From assembly GCF_009846755.1 (NCBI RefSeq), contig NZ_AQOR01000037.1:1-34142 (forward strand): a stretch of DNA of 34,142 nucleotides, given 5' to 3'. Positions 26,063 to 33,758 of the stretch are shown one piece after another. Under the pieces are notes generated by a model, which searched no databases, had not been told where the DNA came from, and was given only the letters and a program-made list of their open reading frames with translations. The DNA is from Alcanivorax sp. S71-1-4. GTDB lineage: Bacteria > Pseudomonadota > Gammaproteobacteria > Pseudomonadales > Alcanivoracaceae. Numbering within the stretch: the stretch's first letter is position 1; each line of letters opens with the position of its first letter. The position numbers and the translations under genes are program-made.

Positions 26063-27163
26063 ATGTCCGATTCGGTACTGTTTGAAGAACGCCCGTGTGA
26101 GTCCGGCAAGAAGATCGGCATTGCGCGGCTGAACGCACCGCGCTCGCTGAATTCGCTGAGCCGCACCATGATCGGTCTGTTGTACGACAAGCTGATCGAC
26201 TGGGAACACGATGACGCCATCGCCTGTGTCTGGCTGGAAGGCGAGGGCGAGCGCGCCTTCTGCGCCGGGGGCGACATCGTCGAGATGTATCGCAGCATGA
26301 CGCCGGTGGGCGAGCGTAACCCGTTCATCGAGGATTACTTCGCTGCGGAATACCGCCTGGACCACCTGCTGCACGTCTATGAAAAGCCGGTGATCTGCTG
26401 GGGCCACGGTGTCGTCATGGGCGGTGGCATGGGGCTGATGCAGGGCGCCAGCCAGCGCGTGGTGACCGAGAAATCGAAACTGGCGATGCCGGAAATCACC
26501 ATCGGCCTGTACCCGGACGTGGGCGGGAGCTGGTTCCTCAATCGCGCGCCCGGCAAGACCGGTCTGTTTGCCGGCCTGACCGGGGTGCATCTGAACGCCG
26601 CCGACGCGTTGTTCATGGGGCTGGCCGATGTGTTCATCCATGCCGATCGGCGTGAAGCGGTGCTCGACAGCCTGAGCCTGCTGTCGCTCAGCGGCGACGA
26701 AACGCTCGACACGGCCCTGGTGCATCGCTGCCTGCGCGAAGCCGCATCGCCGTCGCTGCCGGCCTCGAACGTGCGCGAGCACTTTGACCAGATCAATCAG
26801 GCCTGCGACCGGGCCACGTTGCCGGAAGTGGCGGAAGCGCTGCGGCGGCTCAAGGACGAGGGCGAGTGGTTGCACCGCGCGGCCTCGACCTTCGAACGGG
26901 GTTGCGCGCAGACCGCCTGGCTGGTGTGGGAGCAACTGCGCCGTGCAAAGCACCTCTCGATTGCCGAAGTGTTCCGCCTGGAGTGGTGCATGTCTGTCCA
27001 GTGCGCCATGCATCCGGATTTCCGCGAAGGCGTGCGTGCGCTGCTGATCGAGAAGGACGGCAGCCCGCAGTTCCGTTATGCGCAGGTCAACGACGTGCCG
27101 CGCGAATATATCGACGGGTTTTTCGACACCCCGGCGCAGACGCACCCGCTGGCTGATCTGTAA
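26063..27163 (+). CDS. 3-hydroxyisobutyryl-CoA hydrolase
   Basis: The 366-residue protein belongs to the crotonase superfamily in its longer hydrolase branch. FCAGGDIVEMY and the oxyanion-hole segment HGVVMGGGMGLMQGAS are followed by MPEITIGLYPDVGGSWFLNR, which carries the catalytic glutamate/aspartate of HIBCH-type enzymes. The extra C-terminal region of about 100 residues is typical of that group. It releases 3-hydroxyisobutyrate from its CoA thioester, supplying MmsB. GGAG precedes the ATG. It is the last gene of the mms operon. It might alternatively act as an enoyl-CoA hydratase, but the length and PDVGGS motif favour the hydrolase. Confidence 0.9.
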   Translation: MSDSVLFEERPCESGKKIGIARLNAPRSLNSLSRTMIGLLYDKLIDWEHDDAIACVWLEGEGERAFCAGGDIVEMYRSMTPVGERNPFIEDYFAAEYRLDHLLHVYEKPVICWGHGVVMGGGMGLMQGASQRVVTEKSKLAMPEITIGLYPDVGGSWFLNRAPGKTGLFAGLTGVHLNAADALFMGLADVFIHADRREAVLDSLSLLSLSGDETLDTALVHRCLREAASPSLPASNVREHFDQINQACDRATLPEVAEALRRLKDEGEWLHRAASTFERGCAQTAWLVWEQLRRAKHLSIAEVFRLEWCMSVQCAMHPDFREGVRALLIEKDGSPQFRYAQVNDVPREYIDGFFDTPAQTHPLADL

Positions 27164-27185
27164 ATGACCTCCCGGCTCGACCCGT

Positions 27186-27214
27186 AGCCGGCGCCCTGAT
27201 CAAGGGCGCCGGCT
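27186..27214 (+). terminator. Terminator hairpin of the mms operon
   Basis: AGCCGGCGCCCT and AGGGCGCCGGCT form a perfect 12-bp stem with a 5-nt loop, 23 bp after the hydrolase stop. No U-tract follows, so it may depend on Rho or act as an mRNA-stabilising hairpin. Confidence 0.65.
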
Positions 27215-27380
27215 GTCCCTGAATTGTAAACAAGCTTTTTGCCCGCTCGTTTTGCCCGCCTGGTGCTTTGCGTCCGCGCGGCGCCTGCCAGTATGCTGAG
27301 CCGATTGTCATGGCCCGGTCTTGTGCGCTTGAGACACTGACCGGCCACATCGCTGACAAGGCTTCGCATAAGGAGTGTTC

Positions 27381-27749
27381 GTGGCCTGGTTGCCTCCGCG
27401 TGATCCCGCTGGTTTCAGTCTCTGGCTGTGCGCCGTGGCCTTGTTGTGCCTGGGGCTGTGGCTGCTTGGCGGTGGTATCTGGCTGGCGCTGCTCGGTGGA
27501 GCCCGTTACTACGTGCTGGCCGGCGCGGGCATGACGGTGTCGGCGCTGCTGGTGCTGGCCGGCCGCGAAAGTGGCGTGTGGCTGTATCAGGGCGTGCTGT
27601 TCTGCACGCTGATCTGGGCGCTGACAGAGGTCGGCAATAACCTGCTCGCGCTGTGGCCACGGCTGTGGATGCCGGCGCTGCTCGGTATTCTGTTGCTGCT
27701 GTTGTTACCGGCATTGCGGCGCCAGCGTGCGCTCAGGGGCGTGCGTTGA
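27381..27749 (+). CDS. Membrane-anchor part of a split PQQ glucose-dehydrogenase-like enzyme
   Basis: The GTG at 27381 lies 5 nt after AAGGAG and gives 122 residues; a GTG at 27375 overlaps that site. The protein has about four hydrophobic helices (12-36, 38-60, 66-88, 95-112). It resembles the N-terminal anchor of E. coli Gcd, with GVWLYQGVLFCTLIWALTEVG matching the corresponding WLY...TMIW..WEVG segment (written here in two parts) and PRLWMPALLGILLLL matching the next helix. In Gcd this domain binds ubiquinone and is continuous with the catalytic domain; here it ends at TGA, overlapping the next start codon by one base (TGATG). Confidence 0.8.
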   Translation: MAWLPPRDPAGFSLWLCAVALLCLGLWLLGGGIWLALLGGARYYVLAGAGMTVSALLVLAGRESGVWLYQGVLFCTLIWALTEVGNNLLALWPRLWMPALLGILLLLLLPALRRQRALRGVR

Positions 27750-29524
27750 TGCGTGGCGGGTGGTGGTTGATCGCGTTGCCGGCGCTGGTGCAGGCGCAGC
27801 AATCCGTGGTGGCGCCGGTGCCGCCGCGTGCGGTGCCGGAAGCGGTCGAGGCCGGTGCGCCGCCGGCCGCCGCGCCGGCGGACGGCGACTGGAGTGCCTA
27901 CGGGCGCAGCAATGCCGCGCTGCGCTATTCCCCTCTGCAGACACTGGATCGCGATAACGTCGCGGCGCTGACGCTGGCCTGGCGTTATTCGCTCAAGGAT
28001 ATGCCGCGTGATCTCAAAGCGCGCTGGGCGCCGCACACCACGCCATTGAAAGTCGACGACACCCTGTATCTCTGTTCCGGGCGCGGCAGTGTCATTGCGC
28101 TGGATGCGGCCACCGGCGACCAACGCTGGCGACATGACAGTGACCTGCAGGCAGACCAGTTTGCCGGGCCGGCGACCTGTCGCGGGGTGTCGTTCCACGA
28201 ATCCCTTGGGGCCAACCGCGATGGCCTGTGCCGTGAACGCATCCTGGCCGGGACAGCGGACGGGCGTGTGCGTGCGCTGGACGCCGCCTCGGGCCGCCCG
28301 TGCACGGATTTCGGCGAGCAGGGAGTGGTGACGCTGCCTGGCGATTTCAGCGGGCCGGTCTCGCCCCCGACGCTGGTGCGCGGAGTGGCAGTGACGCGCG
28401 CGGGTGACAGGGTGGTCGGTCTCAGCGCGGCCACTGGCCGGCTGCTGTGGCAATGGCCGCCGGCGGAAGCGCGCGGGCAGTTCGCCGCCGAGGCGGTTTT
28501 TTCTGCCGACGAAGCCCTCGGGCTGGTGTATGTGCCGCTGGCGCGCCCGGCGATGCTGGTCGCGGTGGACGTGACCAGCGGTGAAGCGGCATGGCGTTTC
28601 CGTGGCGTGCACGACGATGTGTGGGGCTACGGATTGTCCGCGCAGGCGACACTGCTGCCGTGGCCGACACCCGAGGGCGAGGTGCCGGCGCTGGTGTTGC
28701 CCACGCGGCAGGGCGAGTTGTTTGTGCTGGACCGCGCCACCGGCGAGCCGCTGGTGCCCGTGACCCAACAGCAGACGCCAACCGCGTACGCGCCGGACGG
28801 GGTGCTGCCGGCGTCGCAGCCGGTCTCCGAGGGCCTGCCCGGCCCGCGAGCCAGGTTGCTGCGCGAGGAAGATATCGGGGGTGTCAGCCCTGTCGATCAG
28901 CTCTGGTGCCGTATCCAGTTTCGGCGGCTGGCCTATCAAGGGCGCTTTACGCCGCCCGGCCCGGCACCCTGGCTGCAGTATCCGGGGGACATGGGGGGCA
29001 TCGACTGGGGTGGTGTGTCCTTCGACCCGGAACGTGCGCTGCTGGTGTTCAACTACAACCAGGTGCCGATGGTCGGCGAGATTCGTGACGGCGTGCCCTA
29101 CCGGACACCGTGGGGAGAGGTGGACCGGCTCTGCCTCCGGCCTCCGCACGGCGGCATCATGGCGGTGAGCACCCAGGCGCCGGCCGTGCGCTGGGACCGG
29201 CCGCTGGGGCGGGCCGGGTTGCCGCTACCGTTCGGGTTATCGCTGCCGCTGCCGGGGGATACCGGCACGCCGAATCAGGGCGGGGTATTGCTCACGGCGA
29301 GTGGTCTGGCATTCGTTGCCGCCACCACCGACAACCTGATCCGGGCGCTGGATACCGAGACCGGCGAAGAGCTCTGGCGCGCCCGTCTGCCCGCCGGAGG
29401 GCAGGCAACGCCGATCAGCTATGCGGTGGATGGCCGGCAATACATTGCCCTGCTGGCGGGCGGCGACTACCGGCTGGAGACGCCGCTGGGAGGAGAGCTG
29501 CTGGTGTTCTCACTGCCTGAGTGA
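27749..29524 (+). CDS. PQQ-dependent dehydrogenase catalytic part, glucose-dehydrogenase-like
   Basis: The ATG at 27749 gives 591 residues starting with a signal-like helix (MRGGWWLIALPALVQAQQS) that occupies the place of the fifth Gcd helix. The eight-bladed propeller has blade motifs such as VIALDAATGDQRWRHD and RALDTETGEELWRARL. His150 (TCRGVSFHES) and Asp383 (VDQLWCR) align with the PQQ-site His and the catalytic base Asp466 of E. coli Gcd. About 30 residues of the region with NSWAP and DIWGG in Gcd are missing, so the substrate may differ. It should oxidise a sugar or polyol in the periplasm and pass electrons to quinone through the anchor. It overlaps the next gene tail to tail by 15 bp. 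Confidence 0.85.
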   Translation: MRGGWWLIALPALVQAQQSVVAPVPPRAVPEAVEAGAPPAAAPADGDWSAYGRSNAALRYSPLQTLDRDNVAALTLAWRYSLKDMPRDLKARWAPHTTPLKVDDTLYLCSGRGSVIALDAATGDQRWRHDSDLQADQFAGPATCRGVSFHESLGANRDGLCRERILAGTADGRVRALDAASGRPCTDFGEQGVVTLPGDFSGPVSPPTLVRGVAVTRAGDRVVGLSAATGRLLWQWPPAEARGQFAAEAVFSADEALGLVYVPLARPAMLVAVDVTSGEAAWRFRGVHDDVWGYGLSAQATLLPWPTPEGEVPALVLPTRQGELFVLDRATGEPLVPVTQQQTPTAYAPDGVLPASQPVSEGLPGPRARLLREEDIGGVSPVDQLWCRIQFRRLAYQGRFTPPGPAPWLQYPGDMGGIDWGGVSFDPERALLVFNYNQVPMVGEIRDGVPYRTPWGEVDRLCLRPPHGGIMAVSTQAPAVRWDRPLGRAGLPLPFGLSLPLPGDTGTPNQGGVLLTASGLAFVAATTDNLIRALDTETGEELWRARLPAGGQATPISYAVDGRQYIALLAGGDYRLETPLGGELLVFSLPE

Positions 29525-30655
29525 CGCGGGCGCGCTGGCGGGCACCACGCGCAGCAGCTTGCCGTTGGCGCTGTCGGTGAGCAGATACAGGGCGCCGTCC
29601 GGCCCGGTGCGCACGTCACGAATCCGCTCCCCCAGTTCCTGAAACAGCACATCCTGTTCACCGGCCGCCAGCACGCCATTGGCCTGCGCCAGCGGTATGC
29701 GACGGACGCTTTTTTCCGCCAGTGTGGAGACAAACAGGCTGTTGTCCCACTGCGGAAACAGGTCACCGTGATACAGCGTCATGCCGGACGGCGCGATGGA
29801 GGGTGTCCACTGCAGCACCGGCTGCTCCAGCCCGGGCATTTCCGTGTAAGGACTGACGCGTGCCCCGGTGTAGTCCAGCCCGTAGGTGATCAGCGGCCAG
29901 CCGTAGTTGTGCCCGGCGCGAATGCGGTTGAGTTCGTCGCCGCCGCGCGGGCCATGCTCGTGCGCCCACAGCCGGCCGGTGGCGATGTCGCTGACCAGCC
30001 CCTGCACATTGCGGTGACCGAAACTGTAGATCTCCGGCAGAGTGTCCTGCCGGTCCACGAATGGATTGTCTGCCGGCACACGACCGTCGCGGTGGATGCG
30101 GATGATCTTGCCCAGGTGGCTGTCGCGCTGCTGGGCCTGTTCGCGATAATCGAAACCATCCCCCAGCCCCATCACCAGTGTGCCGTCGGCCAGCCAGGCC
30201 ATGCGCGCGCCATAGTGGGCGTCGCCATGCTTGGCCGGTTGTGCCGTGAAAATGGGCAGCACGTCTTCCAGGGCATAACCGGACAGCCGCGCGCGCACGA
30301 TGCGTGCCTGGTTGGCGTCCTGGTCGCCGTGGGCAAAGGACAGATACAGAATCTGGTTCTGCTCAAACTCGGGGTCCAGCGTGACGTCGAACAGACCGGC
30401 CTGGCCGGAAGCGAACACCGGCGGTACCCCCTGGACCGGCTTGTCGAGCAGGCGCCGCCGTTCATACATCCGCAAGGTGCCGCCGCGTTCGGTAATCAGC
30501 ACGCGACCGCCGGGCAGGAATGCGAGGGACCAGGGGAAGGCGAGCCCTTCGGCCAGCGTTTCCACGCGATAGGTGGGCGAGGGTGCCTGTGCCGGTGCGG
30601 CCAGTGGCAGTGAAGCAAGCAGGCCCAGCAGGAGAAAGGCGGTCAGGCGCGGCAT
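29510..30655 (-). CDS. PQQ-dependent aldose sugar dehydrogenase, YliI/Asd-like
   Basis: The 381-residue protein begins with a Sec signal peptide (about 1-24, cleaved after APAQA). A six-bladed GSDH-type propeller follows, with FPWSLAFLPGGRVLITER, KHGDAHYGARM (catalytic histidine region), GLGDGFDYREQAQ, FGHRNVQGL and HEHGPRGGDELN as family motifs. E. coli YliI (371 residues) oxidises aldose sugars using PQQ in the periplasm. It is convergent with the membrane PQQ dehydrogenase gene and divergent from a small membrane protein. No pqq biosynthesis genes lie in the window, so the cofactor must come from elsewhere in the genome or from outside. Confidence 0.92.
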   Translation of the reverse strand: MPRLTAFLLLGLLASLPLAAPAQAPSPTYRVETLAEGLAFPWSLAFLPGGRVLITERGGTLRMYERRRLLDKPVQGVPPVFASGQAGLFDVTLDPEFEQNQILYLSFAHGDQDANQARIVRARLSGYALEDVLPIFTAQPAKHGDAHYGARMAWLADGTLVMGLGDGFDYREQAQQRDSHLGKIIRIHRDGRVPADNPFVDRQDTLPEIYSFGHRNVQGLVSDIATGRLWAHEHGPRGGDELNRIRAGHNYGWPLITYGLDYTGARVSPYTEMPGLEQPVLQWTPSIAPSGMTLYHGDLFPQWDNSLFVSTLAEKSVRRIPLAQANGVLAAGEQDVLFQELGERIRDVRTGPDGALYLLTDSANGKLLRVVPASAPASLRQ

Positions 30656-30770
30656 CCGGTGTCCTCTTTTAGCAGGGTGTTTTCAACAGCCTGTCGATGT
30701 GGCGGTAATGAGTTTCCACGCTGAATCGTATAGATTGACGGCTCAATCGCAAAGCAGACAGGAAGACATC

Positions 30771-31229
30771 ATGACGCAGACAGCCGGAACCGGCGCGCGC
30801 CTCGGGCGTGGTGTGGTGGCCTTTGTGTTGGCCGTGCTGGTGGCGGTCGTGCTGGGTGCCGTGATCCAGACGCAGTACAACCTGGCGGCGCTGATCCAGC
30901 TCGGCGCAGAGATTCCGCTGTCCGTGCGGCTGCGTACCACGGGCGAGGATCTGATCGGTTTCTCGCCGGTCTATGCGGTGCTGGTGGTGCTGGCACTGGC
31001 TTTCAGCCTGCCGGTGGCGGCGCTGGTGTCGCGCGGGCTGCCGCCGGCACGCGGGCTGGTGTACGCGCTGGCGGCGCTGGCCGGACTGATTGTGGCGGTG
31101 CTGGTGGTGAATCACCTGGCGCCGATGCCGACCCTGATCGCCGCGACGCGCGTCTGGCACGGCCTGCTGTTGATGGCGCTGGGTGCGGCGGTGGCCGGCT
31201 GGCTGTTTGCCCGCCTCATGCCGCGCTGA
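30771..31229 (+). CDS. Small four-helix membrane protein of unknown function
   Basis: The ATG at 30771 follows CAGGAAGA and gives 152 residues. There are four predicted transmembrane helices at about 14-34, 64-84, 91-114 and 126-148, with a loop of about 30 residues between the first two. No catalytic motif or known family is recognised with confidence. The gene is monocistronic, and its stop codon abuts that of the acyltransferase gene inside a perfect palindrome. Confidence 0.8.
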   Translation: MTQTAGTGARLGRGVVAFVLAVLVAVVLGAVIQTQYNLAALIQLGAEIPLSVRLRTTGEDLIGFSPVYAVLVVLALAFSLPVAALVSRGLPPARGLVYALAALAGLIVAVLVVNHLAPMPTLIAATRVWHGLLLMALGAAVAGWLFARLMPR

Positions 31230-31240
31230 TCAGCGCGGCA
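31219..31240. terminator. 22-bp perfect palindrome containing two convergent stop codons
   Basis: The two 11-nt arms, beginning TGCCGCGCTGA, are perfectly complementary. The stop TGA of the membrane protein (31227-31229) and that of the acyltransferase (31232-31230) sit at the centre as TGATCA. It probably acts as a compact bidirectional terminator, although neither side has a long U-tract. Confidence 0.7.
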
Positions 31241-32123
31241 GTTCCTGCTTCAGGCTGGCGATGCGCTGGTCTTTTTCCCGCCACAACTCGCCCACCCAGC
31301 GTTGCACCACGACCCGGAATGCCGGGTCGTTTTCGTAGTCGCCCTGCCATAGCGCCGCGTCCAGTTCACGGGTGCGGATATCGACGATGACGTGGTGTAC
31401 CCGCCCGCACAGCAGATCGACAAACCCCGGTGGTGTGTCGCCGGGATAGACCACGGTCACATCCAGCAATGCGTCGAGCTGTTCGCCCAGTGCAGCCAGT
31501 ACGAAGGCGACACCACCGGCTTTGGGTTTCAGCAGGTAGCGGTACGGTGAGCGCTGCGCATCGTGTTTGGCCTGTGTGAAGCGTGTGCCTTCCAGGTAGT
31601 TCACCACGGTCACCGGCAACTCGCGGAATTTTTCGCAGGCGGCGCGGGTGATGGCCAGGTCCTTGCCGAGCAGATGGGGTTTTTTCGCCAGCAGCGATTT
31701 CGGATAGCGCTTCATGAAGGGGTAGTCCAGCGCCCAGAACGCCAGCCCGAGAAACGGTACCCAGATCAGTTCCTTTTTCAGAAAAAACTTGAAGTACGGC
31801 GTCTTGCGGTTAAACGCCTGCACCAGTGCAGGAATGTCGACCCAGGACTGGTGATTGCTGACCACCAGATAGGACGTGTCCTTGCGTAATGTGTCGCCGC
31901 CACGGATATCCCAATGCACCGGTGTGAACAGGGCGAAGATCAGCTTGCAGATTTCCGCCCAGGTTTCGGCGACCCACATGACGCCTGCCGAGCAGGCCCG
32001 GCGCAGCGGTTTGCCGGGCAGCACCAGCTTCAGCAGGGCGATCAGCAGCATCGGGCCAATCAGGATCAGGGTGTTGAGCAGCAACAGGCAGGAGGTGGTC
32101 AGGCCGGTGAACAACGCGCGCAT
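31230..32123 (-). CDS. PlsC-like 1-acyl-glycerol-3-phosphate acyltransferase, YihG group
   Basis: The 297-residue protein has an N-terminal membrane helix (about 10-36) and the acyltransferase motifs NHQSWVD (His91, Asp96) and EGTR (178-181), with FLKKELIWVPFLG between them. These define the PlsC/LPLAT family; the length and the LLAKKPHLLGKDL region favour the YihG-type subgroup, which acts as a second lysophosphatidate acyltransferase in E. coli. It acylates a lysophospholipid at the inner membrane. It lies 89 bp downstream of ygfZ and has its own likely promoter in that gap. Confidence 0.9.
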   Translation of the reverse strand: MRALFTGLTTSCLLLLNTLILIGPMLLIALLKLVLPGKPLRRACSAGVMWVAETWAEICKLIFALFTPVHWDIRGGDTLRKDTSYLVVSNHQSWVDIPALVQAFNRKTPYFKFFLKKELIWVPFLGLAFWALDYPFMKRYPKSLLAKKPHLLGKDLAITRAACEKFRELPVTVVNYLEGTRFTQAKHDAQRSPYRYLLKPKAGGVAFVLAALGEQLDALLDVTVVYPGDTPPGFVDLLCGRVHHVIVDIRTRELDAALWQGDYENDPAFRVVVQRWVGELWREKDQRIASLKQELPR

Positions 32124-32153
32124 GGGGAATCCGTTCTGGTGATGTCCTCAGGG

Positions 32154-32182
32154 ATGATACGCAACGGCAGTCACGAGCCCAA
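32154..32182 (-). promoter_or_regulatory. Promoter of the acyltransferase gene
   Basis: On the minus strand TTGGGC (32182-32177) and TATCAT (32159-32154) are spaced by 17 bp and lie about 30 bp before the start codon. The -10 matches the consensus at 5 of 6 positions and the -35 at 3 of 6. Confidence 0.55.
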
Positions 32183-32212
32183 TTGTCAGGATGTAACAGC
32201 GCGACGAACGTC

Positions 32213-33223
32213 TCAGCGTGCGGGCAGCTCGTAGGGCAGTGTTTCGGGGCGCGCGCCGAGAGCGTGGGCCAGTCCGTCCTCGCCCTGCAGGTACAGGTCC
32301 CCGTCATGGGCCAGCCGCAGTACCGCCAGCGCGTGGACCTGCCCGCCGGCCGTGACGCTGTCCACCAGTTCACCGAGTGCCTTGCCGTCGGCATCACGCA
32401 ACACCGTGCCGGCGGGCAGTGGCGTGTCGCCCGGCCAGCTGACGTGTTGCAGGCGCTGTTTCATCTGCCCCTTGAAGTGCATGCGTGCCACCACTTCCTG
32501 CCCGGTATAGCAGCCCTTGCGGAAGCTGACGCCGTGCAGCACGTCGTAATTCAGTGCCTGCGGCAGGAACAGGTCTTCGGCACCGGGCAGCACCTGGCCC
32601 TCGCCGGCGAGAATGTCGTTCAGGCGGGCGTGCTCCGCGCCGCCGATATCCCGTCCTTCGCTGAGCGCGCGCCAGTTTGCGATGGCGGTCTCCACTGGCA
32701 CCACCAGCAGGCTGCGTTGCCCGTCCAGCCGCACGGCGGTGCCGTCAGCGGTGGCGGCGGCCTTGCCGGGCGACAGGTCCCCGGGCACCGCCGGGGCGGG
32801 GTCACCGCCGACCAGCGAGAGCACGACCCGTGTCTCGTCCAGCGCCAGGGTGGCCTTCGAGAAAACGATGTACTTGCCGAGCAGCTTCAGTAACGCGCCG
32901 GCCATGCTGCCGGGCACCAGCAGGTCGAAGCCGTCCGCTGCCGGCACAAGCCGCATGCTCACCAGCGCGCGCCCCTTGAGGCTCAGGTGCATGGCCAGCC
33001 GGCTGTACTGCTGCTCGCTGACGTCCCGCACATCTGCCGTGACCTGGCCTTGCAGGAACGCGGCGGCATCGGCGCCGCGCAAGGTGATGACGCGCAGATG
33101 ATCACACACGATGAGCTGCGGTTGCGGCACGTGTCCGGGCGGGCGGCCAAAGTGCAGCACCGTGCCATCGGTGTCGCGGACGGCGCCGGTCTGGTCGAGA
33201 AACGTTTGCCAGGACATGGACAC
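32213..33223 (-). CDS. ygfZ: Folate-binding Fe-S cluster maintenance protein YgfZ
   Basis: A GTG at 33223 lies 8 nt after AAGGAG and gives 336 residues; an ATG two codons later (33217) is also possible. The protein has the GcvT-like fold. The signature KGCYTGQE at 236-243 contains Cys238, which is essential in E. coli YgfZ. The N-terminal segment LRGADAAAFLQGQVTADV is also typical. YgfZ uses tetrahydrofolate to support the synthesis or repair of certain Fe-S enzymes. It is divergent from sdhE, the common arrangement in gammaproteobacteria. Confidence 0.95.
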   Translation of the reverse strand: MSMSWQTFLDQTGAVRDTDGTVLHFGRPPGHVPQPQLIVCDHLRVITLRGADAAAFLQGQVTADVRDVSEQQYSRLAMHLSLKGRALVSMRLVPAADGFDLLVPGSMAGALLKLLGKYIVFSKATLALDETRVVLSLVGGDPAPAVPGDLSPGKAAATADGTAVRLDGQRSLLVVPVETAIANWRALSEGRDIGGAEHARLNDILAGEGQVLPGAEDLFLPQALNYDVLHGVSFRKGCYTGQEVVARMHFKGQMKQRLQHVSWPGDTPLPAGTVLRDADGKALGELVDSVTAGGQVHALAVLRLAHDGDLYLQGEDGLAHALGARPETLPYELPAR

Positions 33224-33500
33224 GGTGATGGCTCCTTGTGCGCGGGAAGGCGGTGTTCAGGAAGGCGATGACAGACACCGCAGGGCCGGATGATAGATAA
33301 TGTCGCCGACCCCTGTCAGCCATCAATCCGATGTCGGGCAGAAATGGGGATGGCCACGCTGTTTTTCCAGTGTGCCCTGTCTGCAAGATGTGCCGTGCCT
33401 ACCTTGGTGGGCCTGCGCCGCAAGCGTGGCCTGGACGGGCCTGCCGGCGGCTTTTTCAATACCCATTCAATACCCAGGCAAACAGGATCAAGACATCCGC
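33224..33500. promoter_or_regulatory. Divergent ygfZ-sdhE intergenic region
   Basis: The 277 bp contain no gene. Two tandem 11-bp repeats TTCAATACCCA lie at 33455-33465 and 33466-33476, close to the sdhE start. A minus-strand TATCTA/TATCAT region around 33288-33298 may provide the ygfZ -10. Confidence 0.4.
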
Positions 33501-33758
33501 ATGACCCCGGAAGAGAAAAAACGCCGCCTGATCTGGCAATGCCGGCGCGGCCTGAAAGAAACCGACGTGGTGCTCAACGCTTATCTGGATGAGCACTTCC
33601 TGACCGACACCGCCGGCCACCAGGCGCTGTTCGAGCGCCTGCTGGCCTGCCAGGACGCGGACATGTTCGAGTGGTTCACTGGCCGCACCGTACCGGATGA
33701 CAGGGAACTGGATGCCTTCGTCAGACACATGCTCGCCCTGCTGGGGCGCAAGGACTGA
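33501..33758 (+). CDS. sdhE: FAD assembly factor SdhE
   Basis: The ATG at 33501 gives 85 residues, the typical size. The defining RGxxE motif is Arg16-Gly17-Leu18-Lys19-Glu20 in CRRGLKETD. The rest is the five-helix fold, with LLACQDADMFEWF typical of the family. SdhE promotes covalent attachment of FAD to succinate dehydrogenase SdhA and fumarate reductase FrdA. The ygfX gene follows directly. The Shine-Dalgarno sequence is poor. Confidence 0.95.
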   Translation: MTPEEKKRRLIWQCRRGLKETDVVLNAYLDEHFLTDTAGHQALFERLLACQDADMFEWFTGRTVPDDRELDAFVRHMLALLGRKD

